A DNA stretch of 64,000 nucleotides, from NCBI RefSeq assembly GCF_031127875.1, contig NZ_JARXIA010000001.1, positions 895,124 to 959,123 on the forward strand, read 5' to 3'. This DNA is from Pelagicoccus sp. SDUM812005. GTDB lineage: Bacteria > Verrucomicrobiota > Verrucomicrobiia > Opitutales > Opitutaceae. Below, piece after piece: positions 51,795 through 61,261 of the stretch (positions are counted from its first letter, which is position 1; the number at the start of each line of letters is the position of its first letter). Position numbers and translations under genes: made by a program. Below the pieces are notes generated by a model. It saw only the letters and a list, made by a program, of their open reading frames with translations. It searched no databases and was not told where the DNA came from.

Positions 51795-51992
51795 TTGAGA
51801 GAAGATTATATAAAAGAAGCACGCAAGGTCATCAAGGACCCAAACATCCTGATTAACGTCGTTTCACGCCGCGTTAAACAGCTACGCCACGGCAACCGCC
51901 CGCTGGTCGAATCGCTCGAGAAGCTCAATCCCGAGGATATCGCCCTGCGCGAAATCATCGAGGGCAAGATCAGCTACGAGCTGGCCGACTAG
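51795..51992 (+). CDS. rpoZ: RNA polymerase omega subunit
   Basis: A 65-aa omega subunit that stabilises the beta' subunit in RNA polymerase. NILINVVSRRVKQLRHG, PLVES and EDIALREIIEGKISYEL are family marks. The start codon is TTG at 51795, supported by a strong AAGGAGG Shine-Dalgarno (51783-51789) five bases upstream, one of the few clear ones in the window. A terminator separates it from smpB. Confidence 0.92.
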   Translation: MREDYIKEARKVIKDPNILINVVSRRVKQLRHGNRPLVESLEKLNPEDIALREIIEGKISYELAD

Positions 51993-52041
51993 TTGGCCCA
52001 TTGCGGCGGGCGTGCAGGCGTTCCCCCAGTACTTTGACGGA

Positions 52042-52073
52042 GCGCGGTAGACATTGTCCGCCGCGCCCTTTTT
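52042..52073 (+). terminator. intrinsic terminator of rpoZ
   Basis: GCGCGG (52042-52047) pairs with CCGCGC (52061-52066), followed by a short T-run. Confidence 0.7.
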
Positions 52074-52100
52074 ATACCCGGATCACGAGAGGAACCTGAA

Positions 52101-52589
52101 ATGGCAGGCAAAAACAAAAAAGGCGGCAAGGGCTCGACCCCTCAGGACATTCGCAACTCCAAGGTGCGTCGCGACTACGAAGTCGAGCACACCTACGAGG
52201 CGGGCATCGTATTGACGGGCACGGAGGTGAAGTCGATCCGGGCGGGCAAGGCTCAGATCTCAGACGGGTTTTGTCGCTTCCACAAGGGCGAGTTTTTCAT
52301 CTACGGCCTCCACATCGACGAATACGCCTTCGGCAATATCAACAACCACGTGGTGAGGCGCGACCGGAAGCTGCTGCTGAAGAAGTCGGAGCTGAAGAAG
52401 ATCGAGCGTGCCTTGGAAGCGGGCGGAAAGGCGGCTATCCCGACGCGCATGTACTTCAAGGAGGCGCTTATCAAGGTCGAGATCGGTATCTGTACCGGCA
52501 AAAAGCTCTTTGACAAGCGGGAGGACCTGAAGAAGAAAGCGCAGATGCTGGACATTGATCGCACGATGAAGGCGTTCCGCGTCCGCTAG
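52101..52589 (+). CDS. smpB: SsrA-binding protein (trans-translation)
   Basis: A 162-aa tmRNA-binding protein that delivers SsrA to stalled ribosomes. NSKVRRDYEVEHTYEAGIVLTG, EVKSIRAGKAQISD and the basic C-terminal tail (KREDLKKKAQMLDIDRTMKAF) are diagnostic. Length is normal. No tmRNA gene was recognised nearby. Confidence 0.95.
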   Translation: MAGKNKKGGKGSTPQDIRNSKVRRDYEVEHTYEAGIVLTGTEVKSIRAGKAQISDGFCRFHKGEFFIYGLHIDEYAFGNINNHVVRRDRKLLLKKSELKKIERALEAGGKAAIPTRMYFKEALIKVEIGICTGKKLFDKREDLKKKAQMLDIDRTMKAFRVR

Positions 52590-52627
52590 CATCCTCTAGA
52601 TACTCAGCTTTTTTTCAAATCCGTCGT

Positions 52628-53542
52628 ATGCCATCCCTTTCACGCGTCATCTGCAAAGTCCCCGGAAGCACCTCCAACTGTGGTTCCGGGTTCGATACAC
52701 TGGGAATGGCGGTGGCGCTTTTCAACGAGGTCTCGGTGGAGAGGGCGGAGACCGCGGGAGACGATTCTTTCGGTCCGGACATTTATCCGTTGAGCGAAAT
52801 GGCTCGCGATACGGTGGCTCGCTTTTTCGAGGAAAGCGGCTTGGAGGCTTTCGAAGTGAGAATCCGGATACGTGGCGAGGTGCCGCAGGCACGGGGCTTA
52901 GGCTCGAGCGTGACAGTGCGCGGCGGGATTTTGGGCGGTCTGTCGAAGCTGTCCGGCGCGGACTGGGACAAGGAAAAGCTCGTCGAAGTGATAACCGAGC
53001 TCGAGGGCCATCCCGACAATGCGAGCGCATCGATTTTGGGCGGTTTCACGGTATCCAGATTTCTTGACAGCCCGGCCAAGGTCGAGGCGGTCAATAAGAT
53101 AGAAGTAGGCGAAGAGCTGCGCTTGGTGGTGGTTTCGCCGGAGTTTGAAGTGCTCACTTCCGCTTCGCGAGGCGTCTTGCCGCAGTCGCTCGGTTTTGCT
53201 TCGGTGATTTCGAGCATTAACAGCGTTTCCTGCGTGGTGGCCGCTTTGGCTTCCGGGCAATACGAAGGTTTGGCAAACGCGGTGCACGACAGCGTGCATG
53301 AGCCGTACCGCTTGAAGAATATCCCAGGCGCCTCGGCGGCCATCGCGGCCGGTATCTCGGCGGGCGCTTACACCGGTTGGTTGAGCGGCAGCGGATCGAG
53401 CGTCTTGTGCGCTTGTTCCGCGGATACGGCTGAAGCGGTGATGGAGGCGATGCGCGATGCATTTAGCGAAGCCGGTCTCGACAGCATTGGACGCGACTTG
53501 AGCGCCGACAACCTAGGGCTGCAGATTTCCCACAGTGAGTAA
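52628..53542 (+). CDS. thrB: homoserine kinase
   Basis: A 304-aa GHMP kinase that phosphorylates homoserine in threonine synthesis. The ATP-binding motif is PQARGLGSSVTVRGG; N-terminal VPGSTSNCGSGFDTLGMA and C-terminal GAYTGWLSGSGSSVL are also typical. Its end overlaps trmL by 8 nt, so these two genes are coupled. Threonine synthase is not in the window. Confidence 0.93.
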   Translation: MPSLSRVICKVPGSTSNCGSGFDTLGMAVALFNEVSVERAETAGDDSFGPDIYPLSEMARDTVARFFEESGLEAFEVRIRIRGEVPQARGLGSSVTVRGGILGGLSKLSGADWDKEKLVEVITELEGHPDNASASILGGFTVSRFLDSPAKVEAVNKIEVGEELRLVVVSPEFEVLTSASRGVLPQSLGFASVISSINSVSCVVAALASGQYEGLANAVHDSVHEPYRLKNIPGASAAIAAGISAGAYTGWLSGSGSSVLCACSADTAEAVMEAMRDAFSEAGLDSIGRDLSADNLGLQISHSE

Positions 53543-54011
53543 GCCATTGCTGCATGTCATTCTGTTTCAGCCGGAGATTCCTCAGAACACGGGGAATATC
53601 GGGCGTACTTGCGCCATTACGGAGTCGCGGTTGCACTTGATCCATCCCTTGGGCTTCCAGATCAAGGACAAGCACTTGAAGCGCTCGGGCATGGACTACT
53701 GGAAGTCGCTCGACGTGCACCATCACGAGAACTGGGAAGCCTTCAAGGCGAGCGACGCGGGGCCCAAACGCCTGTTCCTTTTCACGACGAAGTCGAGTCA
53801 ACCGTATTGGGACATTCAATACGAGGATGGCGATGGTTTGCTGTTTGGCAACGAGGGCTACGGAGCTCCGGATTGGCTGCACGAGGAAATTGGCGAAGAC
53901 CGTCGGCTCAAGATTCCCCATTATAACGATAGCTTGCGCTCCTTGAATCTGGCGACTTCCGCAGGGGTGGCCGTTTTTGAAGTGATGCGGCAATTGCGAG
54001 GAAATCCCTGA
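53535..54011 (+). CDS. trmL: tRNA (cytidine/uridine(34)-2'-O)-methyltransferase
   Basis: A 158-aa SPOUT-family methyltransferase that modifies the wobble base of tRNA-Leu. ILFQPEIPQNTGNIGRTCA, HLIHPLGFQI, DGLLFGNEGYGAP and PHYNDSLRSLNLATSAGVAVFE are the knot motifs. GTG start at 53535 overlaps thrB by 8 nt and ends 1 nt before the glycosyltransferase. Confidence 0.94.
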   Translation: MSKPLLHVILFQPEIPQNTGNIGRTCAITESRLHLIHPLGFQIKDKHLKRSGMDYWKSLDVHHHENWEAFKASDAGPKRLFLFTTKSSQPYWDIQYEDGDGLLFGNEGYGAPDWLHEEIGEDRRLKIPHYNDSLRSLNLATSAGVAVFEVMRQLRGNP

Positions 54012-54012
54012 G

Positions 54013-54966
54013 ATGAGCGCCGCGAAGGTCCTGATCCTGATGACCTCGCCGCTCGACAAGATTGTCCATGCCTTGCGGGTGGTCGAGGCGATCAAGCGGC
54101 AGCATCCGGACTTGGAGGTGACCTGGGTGGTGCGTCGGTTTTACGAGCCTTTGGTGGGGGCGTTCGATTTCGTGGATCGGACCATTGTGTTTCGCCGCAG
54201 CGAGGCGATCACGAGTTTCGCTGGTCTGGTGCGGGAGATCCGGCAGGAGCGCTACGATTTCGTGCTCGATTTCGAGGGGTATGCTCGCACGGGGGCGATG
54301 TGCTTTTTTGCCAAGGGCCAGCGAAAGATAGGCCTGCGTTCGGCGCGGGAGGGGGCTTCTATTTGTTATGGCGAGGTTGTTTCCAAGGCGTCGGAGGATA
54401 GGCGCCACCTCTTGGAGCGTTTTCAGGACTTTGGTTCAGTTTTTGGATTGAAGCCAGTGGTGGACGACCGGCTGCCTTTGCCTCGGGGAACGGGAGTGCC
54501 GGCGGAGGTGGGAAGTCTTCTGGAGAGCGGTAGCACTGTGGTTTGCTTGTTTCCCGGGCGCTTCAAGGCGCAGCGCTCGTGGGGGCGAATGCTTGAGCTG
54601 GCTTCGAAGTTGGTATCCGAGCGCCAGGACGTGCAGGTTTTGATTTTAGGGGTGGTGCCGTATGTATTTGAAGAGCCACTACCAAGGCGGGTGCACGATT
54701 TTCAGGAGCGCTACTCGTGGTCGGAGCTTTGCTCGATCGTGGCGGAGTCGAAGGCGGTGGTAGCGAACGACAATGGCCCAGCCCAGCTGGCGGGGGCGTT
54801 GGGGGTGCCGAATCTCACGCTCTATAGCTTCGTTTCACCGTCGGTTCGCGGCGCGTATCCGCTGGAGGATCCGGCCAATGCGGGGGTGCGGGCTCCGCAG
54901 GGCGAGGTTGCCTTGCTCGATTTCGACGAGGTCTATGCGGAGGTGGAAAAGCTGCTTGCTCTCTGA
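54013..54966 (+). CDS. glycosyltransferase family 9 protein (heptosyltransferase-like)
   Basis: A 317-aa protein with the two Rossmann-like domains of GT9. LILMTSPLDKIVHALRVVEAIKRQHP starts the N-domain, and the ligand-binding segment VANDNGPAQLAGALGVPNLTLYS lies in the C-domain. It probably adds heptose or another sugar to lipopolysaccharide core on the cytoplasmic side. It starts immediately after trmL. Confidence 0.88.
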   Translation: MSAAKVLILMTSPLDKIVHALRVVEAIKRQHPDLEVTWVVRRFYEPLVGAFDFVDRTIVFRRSEAITSFAGLVREIRQERYDFVLDFEGYARTGAMCFFAKGQRKIGLRSAREGASICYGEVVSKASEDRRHLLERFQDFGSVFGLKPVVDDRLPLPRGTGVPAEVGSLLESGSTVVCLFPGRFKAQRSWGRMLELASKLVSERQDVQVLILGVVPYVFEEPLPRRVHDFQERYSWSELCSIVAESKAVVANDNGPAQLAGALGVPNLTLYSFVSPSVRGAYPLEDPANAGVRAPQGEVALLDFDEVYAEVEKLLAL

Positions 54967-55063
54967 GCTGGCTTGACTCTGCGCTCAGGGCGCCGATAAG
55001 GCGTGGTCTCGTTTTTCGAATTGATTGGCCTTTCGGAAAGCGAAGTTCTCAGCCCTATCGAAG

Positions 55064-56335
55064 ATGATCGATCCGAAATTCCTCAGAGAAAACCCAGACG
55101 CAGTTCGCGCGGGTATCGCTAAAAAGCACATCAAGTGCGACCTCGACGCTATCTTGGCGCTCGACGAGAAGCGTCGCGCCCTCATCTCCGAAGCGGAGTC
55201 GCTTCGCGCCAAGCAGAAGGCGGCGAACAACGATATGGCTCAGCTTCCCAAGGGGAGCCCGGAGTTCATTGCCAAGGTGCAGGAGATGAAGGCCGTATCG
55301 GCGGAAGTAAAGGCGGCAGACGCGGAGCTGGGCGCTATCGAAGCTGAGTGGAACGAGAGCATGCTCAACATTCCCAATCTGCCGGACGAGAGCGTGCCGG
55401 AAGGTCGGGACGAGTCGGAGAACGTGGTTGTTCGCGAGCATGGCGAAGTGCCGGCGGATGCGGACTACCAGAAGGCCCACTACGATATCGACTGGATCGA
55501 GCAGATCTTGGATTTGCGCCGCGGAGCCAAGGTGAGCGGCGCCGGCTTCCCGTTCTTCGTTGGGGACGGGGCGAAGTTGGCTCGTGGACTTATCAACTTT
55601 TTCCTCAACGAGGGCAGCGATGCGGGATTCCAGGAGATTGGGGTGCCGTTTTTGGTGAACGCGGAGAGCGCGACGGCGACCGGCCAGCTTCCGGACAAGG
55701 AAGGGCAGATGTATCAGACCGTTGAAGACGGACTCTATGCGATCCCGACGGCTGAGGTGCCGCTGACGAATTTTTTCCGCGACGAGATTATCGACGAAGC
55801 GGACCTGCCGATCTACCGTTGCGGGCACTCCGCTTGCTTCCGACGCGAAGCCGGCAGCCATGGCAAGGAGGTGCGCGGCCTGAATCGCGTTCACCAGTTC
55901 GACAAGGTCGAGCTTTTGAAGTGGGTCAAGCCGGAGACCAGCATGGATGAGCTGGAGTCCTTGCGCGAATACGCGGAGAGCTTGCTCGTGAAGCTTGGCT
56001 TGCCGTTCCGCACGCTGCTGATGTGTGGCGGCGATATGGGCTTCACCAATTGCAAGCAGTACGACTTGGAGGTTTATGCTGCGGGGCAGAAGCGTTGGCT
56101 GGAGGTTTCCAGCTGCAGCAACTTTGGCTCCTTTCAGGCTCGTCGAGCCAAGATTCGCTATCGCAATGCGGAAACGGGCAAGCCGGAGATCCTGCACACG
56201 CTGAACGGTTCGGGTCTCGCCGTGCCGCGCGTGTTCGTGGCAATCATCGAAAACGGCTTGCAGGAGGATGGGCGTATCCGTCTTCCGGATGCGCTGGTGC
56301 CGTACGTGGGCAAGCAGTTCATCGAAAAGCTTTAG
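55064..56335 (+). CDS. serS: seryl-tRNA synthetase
   Basis: A 423-aa class II synthetase that charges tRNA-Ser. The coiled-coil tRNA-binding arm is residues about 25-110; motif 2 is CFRREAGSHGKEVRGLNRVHQF and motif 3 NGSGLAVPRVFVAIIENG. The start is the ATG at 55064, matching the typical MIDPKFLRENPDAVR. tilS follows closely. Confidence 0.96.
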   Translation: MIDPKFLRENPDAVRAGIAKKHIKCDLDAILALDEKRRALISEAESLRAKQKAANNDMAQLPKGSPEFIAKVQEMKAVSAEVKAADAELGAIEAEWNESMLNIPNLPDESVPEGRDESENVVVREHGEVPADADYQKAHYDIDWIEQILDLRRGAKVSGAGFPFFVGDGAKLARGLINFFLNEGSDAGFQEIGVPFLVNAESATATGQLPDKEGQMYQTVEDGLYAIPTAEVPLTNFFRDEIIDEADLPIYRCGHSACFRREAGSHGKEVRGLNRVHQFDKVELLKWVKPETSMDELESLREYAESLLVKLGLPFRTLLMCGGDMGFTNCKQYDLEVYAAGQKRWLEVSSCSNFGSFQARRAKIRYRNAETGKPEILHTLNGSGLAVPRVFVAIIENGLQEDGRIRLPDALVPYVGKQFIEKL

Positions 56336-56352
56336 ACCGGAAAGAAGGCGTA

Positions 56353-57789
56353 TTGGATTGGGTAGAGGCAGCTCGTCGGCTTGAGTCGAGAACGGACCTC
56401 TCTCGCGTTCCGAGGAGTGTGGCGGCGAAGCTGGACTCCTTGCCGGTTGTCTATGTCGCCTGCTCGGGCGGAGCGGATTCGGTTTTCGCCTTGTTGCTGA
56501 CTCGACATTATCTGAGCGGTCGCGGGCGCTTGGAGTCGTTGCGAGCCTTGCACTTCGACCACGGTCTTCGCGGGGCAGATTCTACGGCGGACGCGGAATT
56601 CGTGCGGGAGCTCTGCGGGGCGCTGCGTATCCCTTTGTTGGATGCGAAGGCGGGATGGGGCGATGGCGTCGCGACGCACGGCGAGGCGGAGGCACGCGAG
56701 GCGCGCTTTGCGTTTTTCCGCTCGGCTTGCGGGGCGACGGAGGAGGAGCCTGCTTGGATCGCGACCGGGCACCATGCGGACGATGTCGTGGAGACGATGT
56801 TGATGCGCTTGTCGCGGGGAGCCGGATTGCAGGGGCTCAGCGCTCCGCGCGAAGTGTCCGAGGCGGGTGGCGGGCTCGTTTTTCTGAGGCCTGCGCTCGA
56901 CTGGAGCCGGGATGAGATTCGAGGGGCCTTGAGCGATTGCGGGATTCCCTGGCGGGAGGACGAGAGCAACTATTCGGAAACAAATTACCGGGCTCGGCTG
57001 AGAAGGGAGGCCCTTTCCGCGTGGGAGAAGGCGTCGGATCGGCCGGTGCGTCCGGGGGTGGCGAGGAGTCGTCGCTTGTTGGCCGAGGACGCGGAGGCGC
57101 TCGAATGCATGGCGGATCGGTTGTGGGAAAAGTGCTGGGATGCGGAGCGCTTGGCTTTGAAGCGAAGCGCGGTCGAGGCGCTCCCGTCGGGCTTGCAGCG
57201 CCGTTTGTTGTTTAGATTGCCCCAAGGAGCGAGGGTGCGAGCGGAGGCGATGGAGCAGGCGCTTGAGGCTCTGGAGTCGGGACGGGAGCTGAAGCTCGAA
57301 GTCGAGCAAGGAGTGTTTTATGAGTTTTCCAAGGAGTGGCTGGCTTTGCGTAAAATCCAGGCCGACTTGCCTCCTCGGGAGTGGCCGAGCTTCGTTTTTC
57401 CTTTGGGTACGGTTGCCTATTTGCCGGATGGGGCGAGGTTGTCGATCGAAGGGGTCGCGGTGGACCAAGCGTTGCGCGAAAAGCTGGATTCCGGCAGTAA
57501 CGACGATGGTCGAATCGTGTACTTGGATGCAGCAGGGAACTCAAGGAGCCGACTGTGGGTCCGCACTAGAGCTCCCGGTGACGCATTCAAGCCGCTCGGT
57601 AAATCGTCGCCCAAGAAGCTGAAAAAACTGTTCATTGACCGTAAGATAGACCGTAGAGACAGGGACCGATTGCCGGTTTTTGTCAGCGAGGGGGGCGAGA
57701 TCCTTTGGGTTCCTGGAGTTCCCCCGAATGCCGGCTGGAAGCTGGGTTTTGGCTGCGAGGCCGCCTTGCGATTGACTTACGTTAGATGA
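56353..57789 (+). CDS. tilS: tRNA(Ile)-lysidine synthase
   Basis: A 478-aa enzyme that converts the wobble cytidine of tRNA-Ile(CAU) to lysidine. The PP-loop is VACSGGADSVFALLL, HFDHGLRG and GHHADDVVETMLMRLSRGAG are catalytic/ATP motifs, and the C-terminal TilS domain includes FKPLGKSSPKKLKKLFIDRKI. Start is TTG 56353 with AGAAGG upstream; the open frame before it is serS antiframe. It precedes ftsH, a common pairing. Confidence 0.9.
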   Translation: MDWVEAARRLESRTDLSRVPRSVAAKLDSLPVVYVACSGGADSVFALLLTRHYLSGRGRLESLRALHFDHGLRGADSTADAEFVRELCGALRIPLLDAKAGWGDGVATHGEAEAREARFAFFRSACGATEEEPAWIATGHHADDVVETMLMRLSRGAGLQGLSAPREVSEAGGGLVFLRPALDWSRDEIRGALSDCGIPWREDESNYSETNYRARLRREALSAWEKASDRPVRPGVARSRRLLAEDAEALECMADRLWEKCWDAERLALKRSAVEALPSGLQRRLLFRLPQGARVRAEAMEQALEALESGRELKLEVEQGVFYEFSKEWLALRKIQADLPPREWPSFVFPLGTVAYLPDGARLSIEGVAVDQALREKLDSGSNDDGRIVYLDAAGNSRSRLWVRTRAPGDAFKPLGKSSPKKLKKLFIDRKIDRRDRDRLPVFVSEGGEILWVPGVPPNAGWKLGFGCEAALRLTYVR

Positions 57790-57820
57790 GACTCAACCTA
57801 CACGTCTCCATTAGAATTTA

Positions 57821-59851
57821 ATGCCCGATAATAATAACTCCAACCGACGCGGCCCTATCAAAGGCGGGCCCGAGCGTTTTCAACCTAAGGTAATCATATT
57901 CTGGGTGGTCCTCATCGCATTGATGCTGATCATCTGGCAAAACTCCACCGAGACAGGCGAGGTCGAAAGTCTGCCTGTCACCAAGGTGATCGAAATGACC
58001 CAGCAGGGCCGCGTGCTCGCTGGCAAGATCGCCCCCATGCCTAATGGCGGCATGGATTGGTACGAGATTGGGGGAACCATCGCCACTCCCGTCACTAACG
58101 AGCTTGGGGACGAGGTAATCGCGAATAAGGGATTCCTCGCGAAGGGTCGCCTTTCGGAGGCGAACTACGAAATCCTGCAGTCCAGTGGCGTCTTCAAGGA
58201 GACCAGTCCTAACACCTTCCTGCCGCAGCTTTTGGCGGGTATCATTCCGTTCCTGTTGGTGATCGGCCTGCTGTACTTCCTTTTCGTTCGCCAGCTGCGC
58301 ATGGCGGGCAAGGGAGCTTTGAGCTTCGGCAAGAGCAAGGCTAAGCTGCTTACTCGCGACAAGGATAAGATCACCTTCGCCAACGTGGCGGGTTGTGACG
58401 AGGCCAAGGAAGAGGTGAGCGAGGTTATCGATTTCCTCAAGGACCCGAAGCGTTTCCAGCGTATGGGTGGCAAGATCCCCAAGGGTATCTTGATGGTGGG
58501 CCCTCCAGGTACCGGTAAGACTTTGCTTGCTAAGGCGGTTGCCGGCGAGGCGGACGTACCGTTTTTCTCGATCAGCGGTTCCGATTTCGTGGAGATGTTC
58601 GTGGGGGTCGGCGCCAGCCGCGTTCGCGACATGTTCGAGCAGGGCCGCAAGAGCGCTCCCTGCTTGATTTTCGTGGACGAAATCGACGCGGTTGGTCGTC
58701 AGCGCGGAGCGGGACTCGGTGGCGGAAACGACGAGCGCGAGCAGACTTTGAACTCCCTTCTCGTGGAGATGGACGGGTTCGATACGACGGAGGGCGTTAT
58801 CATCATCGCCGCGACGAATCGCGCCGACGTGCTCGACAAGGCTTTGCTTCGCCCGGGACGTTTCGACCGTCAGGTCGAGGTCGGGCTTCCGGACCTTCGG
58901 GGGCGGGAAGAGATTCTCAAGGTACACGCTAAGAAGATCCGCTTGAGCGAGGAGGTCGACCTGTCGGCGATCGCGCGAGTCACTCCCGGTTTCGCGGGCG
59001 CTGATCTGGCGAACCTCTTGAACGAGGGCGCTCTCATGGCCGCTCGCAAGGGCAAGGATCAGGTCGAGAGCATCGATATCGACGAGGCCCGCGACAAGAT
59101 TTCGTTCGGTCGCGAACGCCGTCGCGTGGTAGACGAGGATGATCTTCGTTCCACGGCTTATCACGAAGCGGGCCATGCCATGGTGCGCGTCTTGTTGAAG
59201 GATAAGGACGTGCGCTTGCACAAGGTCACGATCTTGCCTCGTGGCGGAACTTTGGGCATGGCTATGATGGCTCCTACCAAGGATAGCCTTGGCATGTCGA
59301 AGAAGCAGCTCGAAGACTATATCGCGGTGTGCATGGCTGGTCGTCTCGCCGAAGAAATCATCACGGGCGACTACAGCACGGGCGCGGTGGCGGACATTTC
59401 GCAGGCTACCAAGTCGGCTCGCGACATGGTTTGCCGCTACGGCATGAGCAAGCTGGGTCCGATCTCCTTTGGGGAGAACCAGGATCAGGTCTTCCTCGGT
59501 CGCGACATCAACCGCACACAGGACCATAGCGAGAGTACCGCGAAGGCCATCGACGAGGCGGTCAGCGAGATCATTCACGAGCAGTTCGAACGGGCTCGCA
59601 AGATGATCGAGGAACGTAAGGAAGCTTTGGTTACGATTGCGGAAGCCTTGCTTCAGTACGAGACGATCGATGGTAAGCACGTCGAGGAAATCCTGGAGCA
59701 CGGCGAAATCCGTTCGGAAGTCGTTTCCTCGAAGACGGAGCTCGACGAGAAGCTCGAAGCGGAAAAGAAGGAAAGCGAGAAGGCCGTGAAAAAGAAGGCC
59801 GCGGAAGACCGAAAGCCACCGGCCGTGGACGGCGCTCCTTCGATTGCCTAG
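57821..59851 (+). CDS. ftsH: ATP-dependent zinc metalloprotease FtsH
   Basis: A 676-aa membrane-bound AAA+ protease that degrades misfolded membrane proteins and regulators. Two N-terminal transmembrane segments (about 23-40 and 130-155) flank a periplasmic domain; Walker A GPPGTGKT (about 228), Walker [11 protein letters not shown], pore/SRH ([21 protein letters not shown]) and zinc site HEAGH (about 448) follow. The Lys/Glu-rich C-terminal tail (about 640-676) is longer than in E. coli. It ends in a terminator. Confidence 0.96.
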   Translation: MPDNNNSNRRGPIKGGPERFQPKVIIFWVVLIALMLIIWQNSTETGEVESLPVTKVIEMTQQGRVLAGKIAPMPNGGMDWYEIGGTIATPVTNELGDEVIANKGFLAKGRLSEANYEILQSSGVFKETSPNTFLPQLLAGIIPFLLVIGLLYFLFVRQLRMAGKGALSFGKSKAKLLTRDKDKITFANVAGCDEAKEEVSEVIDFLKDPKRFQRMGGKIPKGILMVGPPGTGKTLLAKAVAGEADVPFFSISGSDFVEMFVGVGASRVRDMFEQGRKSAPCLIFVDEIDAVGRQRGAGLGGGNDEREQTLNSLLVEMDGFDTTEGVIIIAATNRADVLDKALLRPGRFDRQVEVGLPDLRGREEILKVHAKKIRLSEEVDLSAIARVTPGFAGADLANLLNEGALMAARKGKDQVESIDIDEARDKISFGRERRRVVDEDDLRSTAYHEAGHAMVRVLLKDKDVRLHKVTILPRGGTLGMAMMAPTKDSLGMSKKQLEDYIAVCMAGRLAEEIITGDYSTGAVADISQATKSARDMVCRYGMSKLGPISFGENQDQVFLGRDINRTQDHSESTAKAIDEAVSEIIHEQFERARKMIEERKEALVTIAEALLQYETIDGKHVEEILEHGEIRSEVVSSKTELDEKLEAEKKESEKAVKKKAAEDRKPPAVDGAPSIA

Positions 59852-59880
59852 ACGTATATCTCAATTCTTAACTTTTAATC

Positions 59881-59913
59881 AGACAGTGGCGAGCGACTCG
59901 CCGCTGTCTTTTT
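59881..59913 (+). terminator. intrinsic terminator of ftsH
   Basis: AGACAGTGGCGAG (59881-59893) pairs with CTCGCCGCTGTCT (59897-59909), one G-U, loop CGA, followed by five T residues. Confidence 0.9.
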
Positions 59914-59933
59914 GGTTTTAAAGCTCACATTTT

Positions 59934-61196
59934 ATGTCCCTCCAGTTTTCACGACTTGGCGCTCGCCAGAAGGAATCCGATATTGCCCGTTTGATGACGG
60001 TTGCGTTGCAGCGGCCGGATCTGCTTAGCCTGGCGGCTGGTTTCACCGATAACCAAACCCTGCCGTTAGCGGAGCTGACGGAGGTCGCAGTGCAATTGGG
60101 CGAGGAAGGGGAGCGCTCGGTTTTGCAGTATGGTGCTAACCAGGGAAATCTGAAGCTGCGGCAATTGATGACAGATCGATTGCAGAGGCAGGATGGGGTG
60201 GACTGGGACTACGGGATAGAGCGTTCCTTTGTTAGCAACGGTTCCCAGCAGGCTCTTTATCTCGCAGTGCAGACTCTGTGCGATCCAGGAGATATTGTTT
60301 TGGTCGAGCAGCCAACCTACTTCGTTTTTCTGGAGATGCTGCGGGGCTTGGGCGTCGAAGCGGTGTCCTTGCCAGTCGGGAGCGGCGGCGAGATCGATAC
60401 GGTAGCTCTTGCTGCGATGCTGGAGGCTTATGCGAAAGCGGGTGAGATCGAACGGGTGAAAGCCGTGTATTTGATCAGCTACTACGCGAATCCGAGCGGT
60501 CGCTGCATCAGTCGCGACTGCAAGCAGTCCGTATTGGAAATCCTAGCGCGGTACGAAGGTTCCATCGCGCTTTTCGAAGATGCGGCGTATCGGGAAATGT
60601 ATTACGAGCGACCGTTTGCTGCGGAAAGCGCGGTCGCTTTAGAGAAAGCGAATAGAGTGGTGCCGGTTTTCTATTCCACGACCTTGACGAAGCCCTTCGC
60701 GACGGGGTTGAAAGTTGGGTTCGGGTATTGCACGCACGAGGACTGGTTGGCTCGCATGATGGCGATCAAGGGGCAGCAGGATTTTGGCACTGCGAACTAC
60801 AACCAGGCGCTTTTGGCTAAATCTCTCGAAACGGGGCTGTTCGATCGTCACTTGGGCGTTCTGCGCGCGTCGTATTTCGCAAAGATGCGCGCTTTGCATG
60901 TCCGATTGGGGGAAACGCTGGGAGAACTCGGATGGTCTTGGGAGCAGCCGGAGGGTGGGCTCTATTTGTGGCTTACCGCTCCCGAGGGCTTGGAGACCGG
61001 ATTCGAGTCCGCGTTTCACGAAGCGGCCATAGAGGCCGGGGTCATGTACGTGCCCGGCGAGCTCTGCCAGGCGGAGGGCCGGCCAAGGAACCGCGCTCGC
61101 CTCAGCTTTGGGGTGCTCGGGCTTGCGGAGCTGGAGGAAGCGGGAGATCGGTTTTGCGCCGCCGCGAAGCAAATTGGCTCCGCCCAAATTTCCTGA
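59934..61196 (+). CDS. PLP-dependent aminotransferase (class I/II, LysN-like)
   Basis: A 420-aa aminotransferase related to 2-aminoadipate and MocR-type enzymes but without the HTH. The sequence includes LSLAAGFTDNQTLPL, SNGSQQALYLAVQTLCDPGD, LISYYANPSG and the PLP lysine in FYSTTLTKPFATGLKVGFG. The C-terminal arm EQPEGGLYLWLT is typical. The amino donor or acceptor is unknown; alpha-amino acids are likely. It is followed by cysD after 65 nt. Confidence 0.85.
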   Translation: MSLQFSRLGARQKESDIARLMTVALQRPDLLSLAAGFTDNQTLPLAELTEVAVQLGEEGERSVLQYGANQGNLKLRQLMTDRLQRQDGVDWDYGIERSFVSNGSQQALYLAVQTLCDPGDIVLVEQPTYFVFLEMLRGLGVEAVSLPVGSGGEIDTVALAAMLEAYAKAGEIERVKAVYLISYYANPSGRCISRDCKQSVLEILARYEGSIALFEDAAYREMYYERPFAAESAVALEKANRVVPVFYSTTLTKPFATGLKVGFGYCTHEDWLARMMAIKGQQDFGTANYNQALLAKSLETGLFDRHLGVLRASYFAKMRALHVRLGETLGELGWSWEQPEGGLYLWLTAPEGLETGFESAFHEAAIEAGVMYVPGELCQAEGRPRNRARLSFGVLGLAELEEAGDRFCAAAKQIGSAQIS

Positions 61197-61261
61197 AAAC
61201 ACAGTTGACTGAAACCTGACTTTTCGAAATCACCTTTAATCTCCTTTAACTTTACTAAGAT

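Noticed and set aside
57818..59701. Minus-strand 627-codon frame over ftsH
   Set aside because: Antisense shadow; ftsH motifs are unambiguous on the plus strand.
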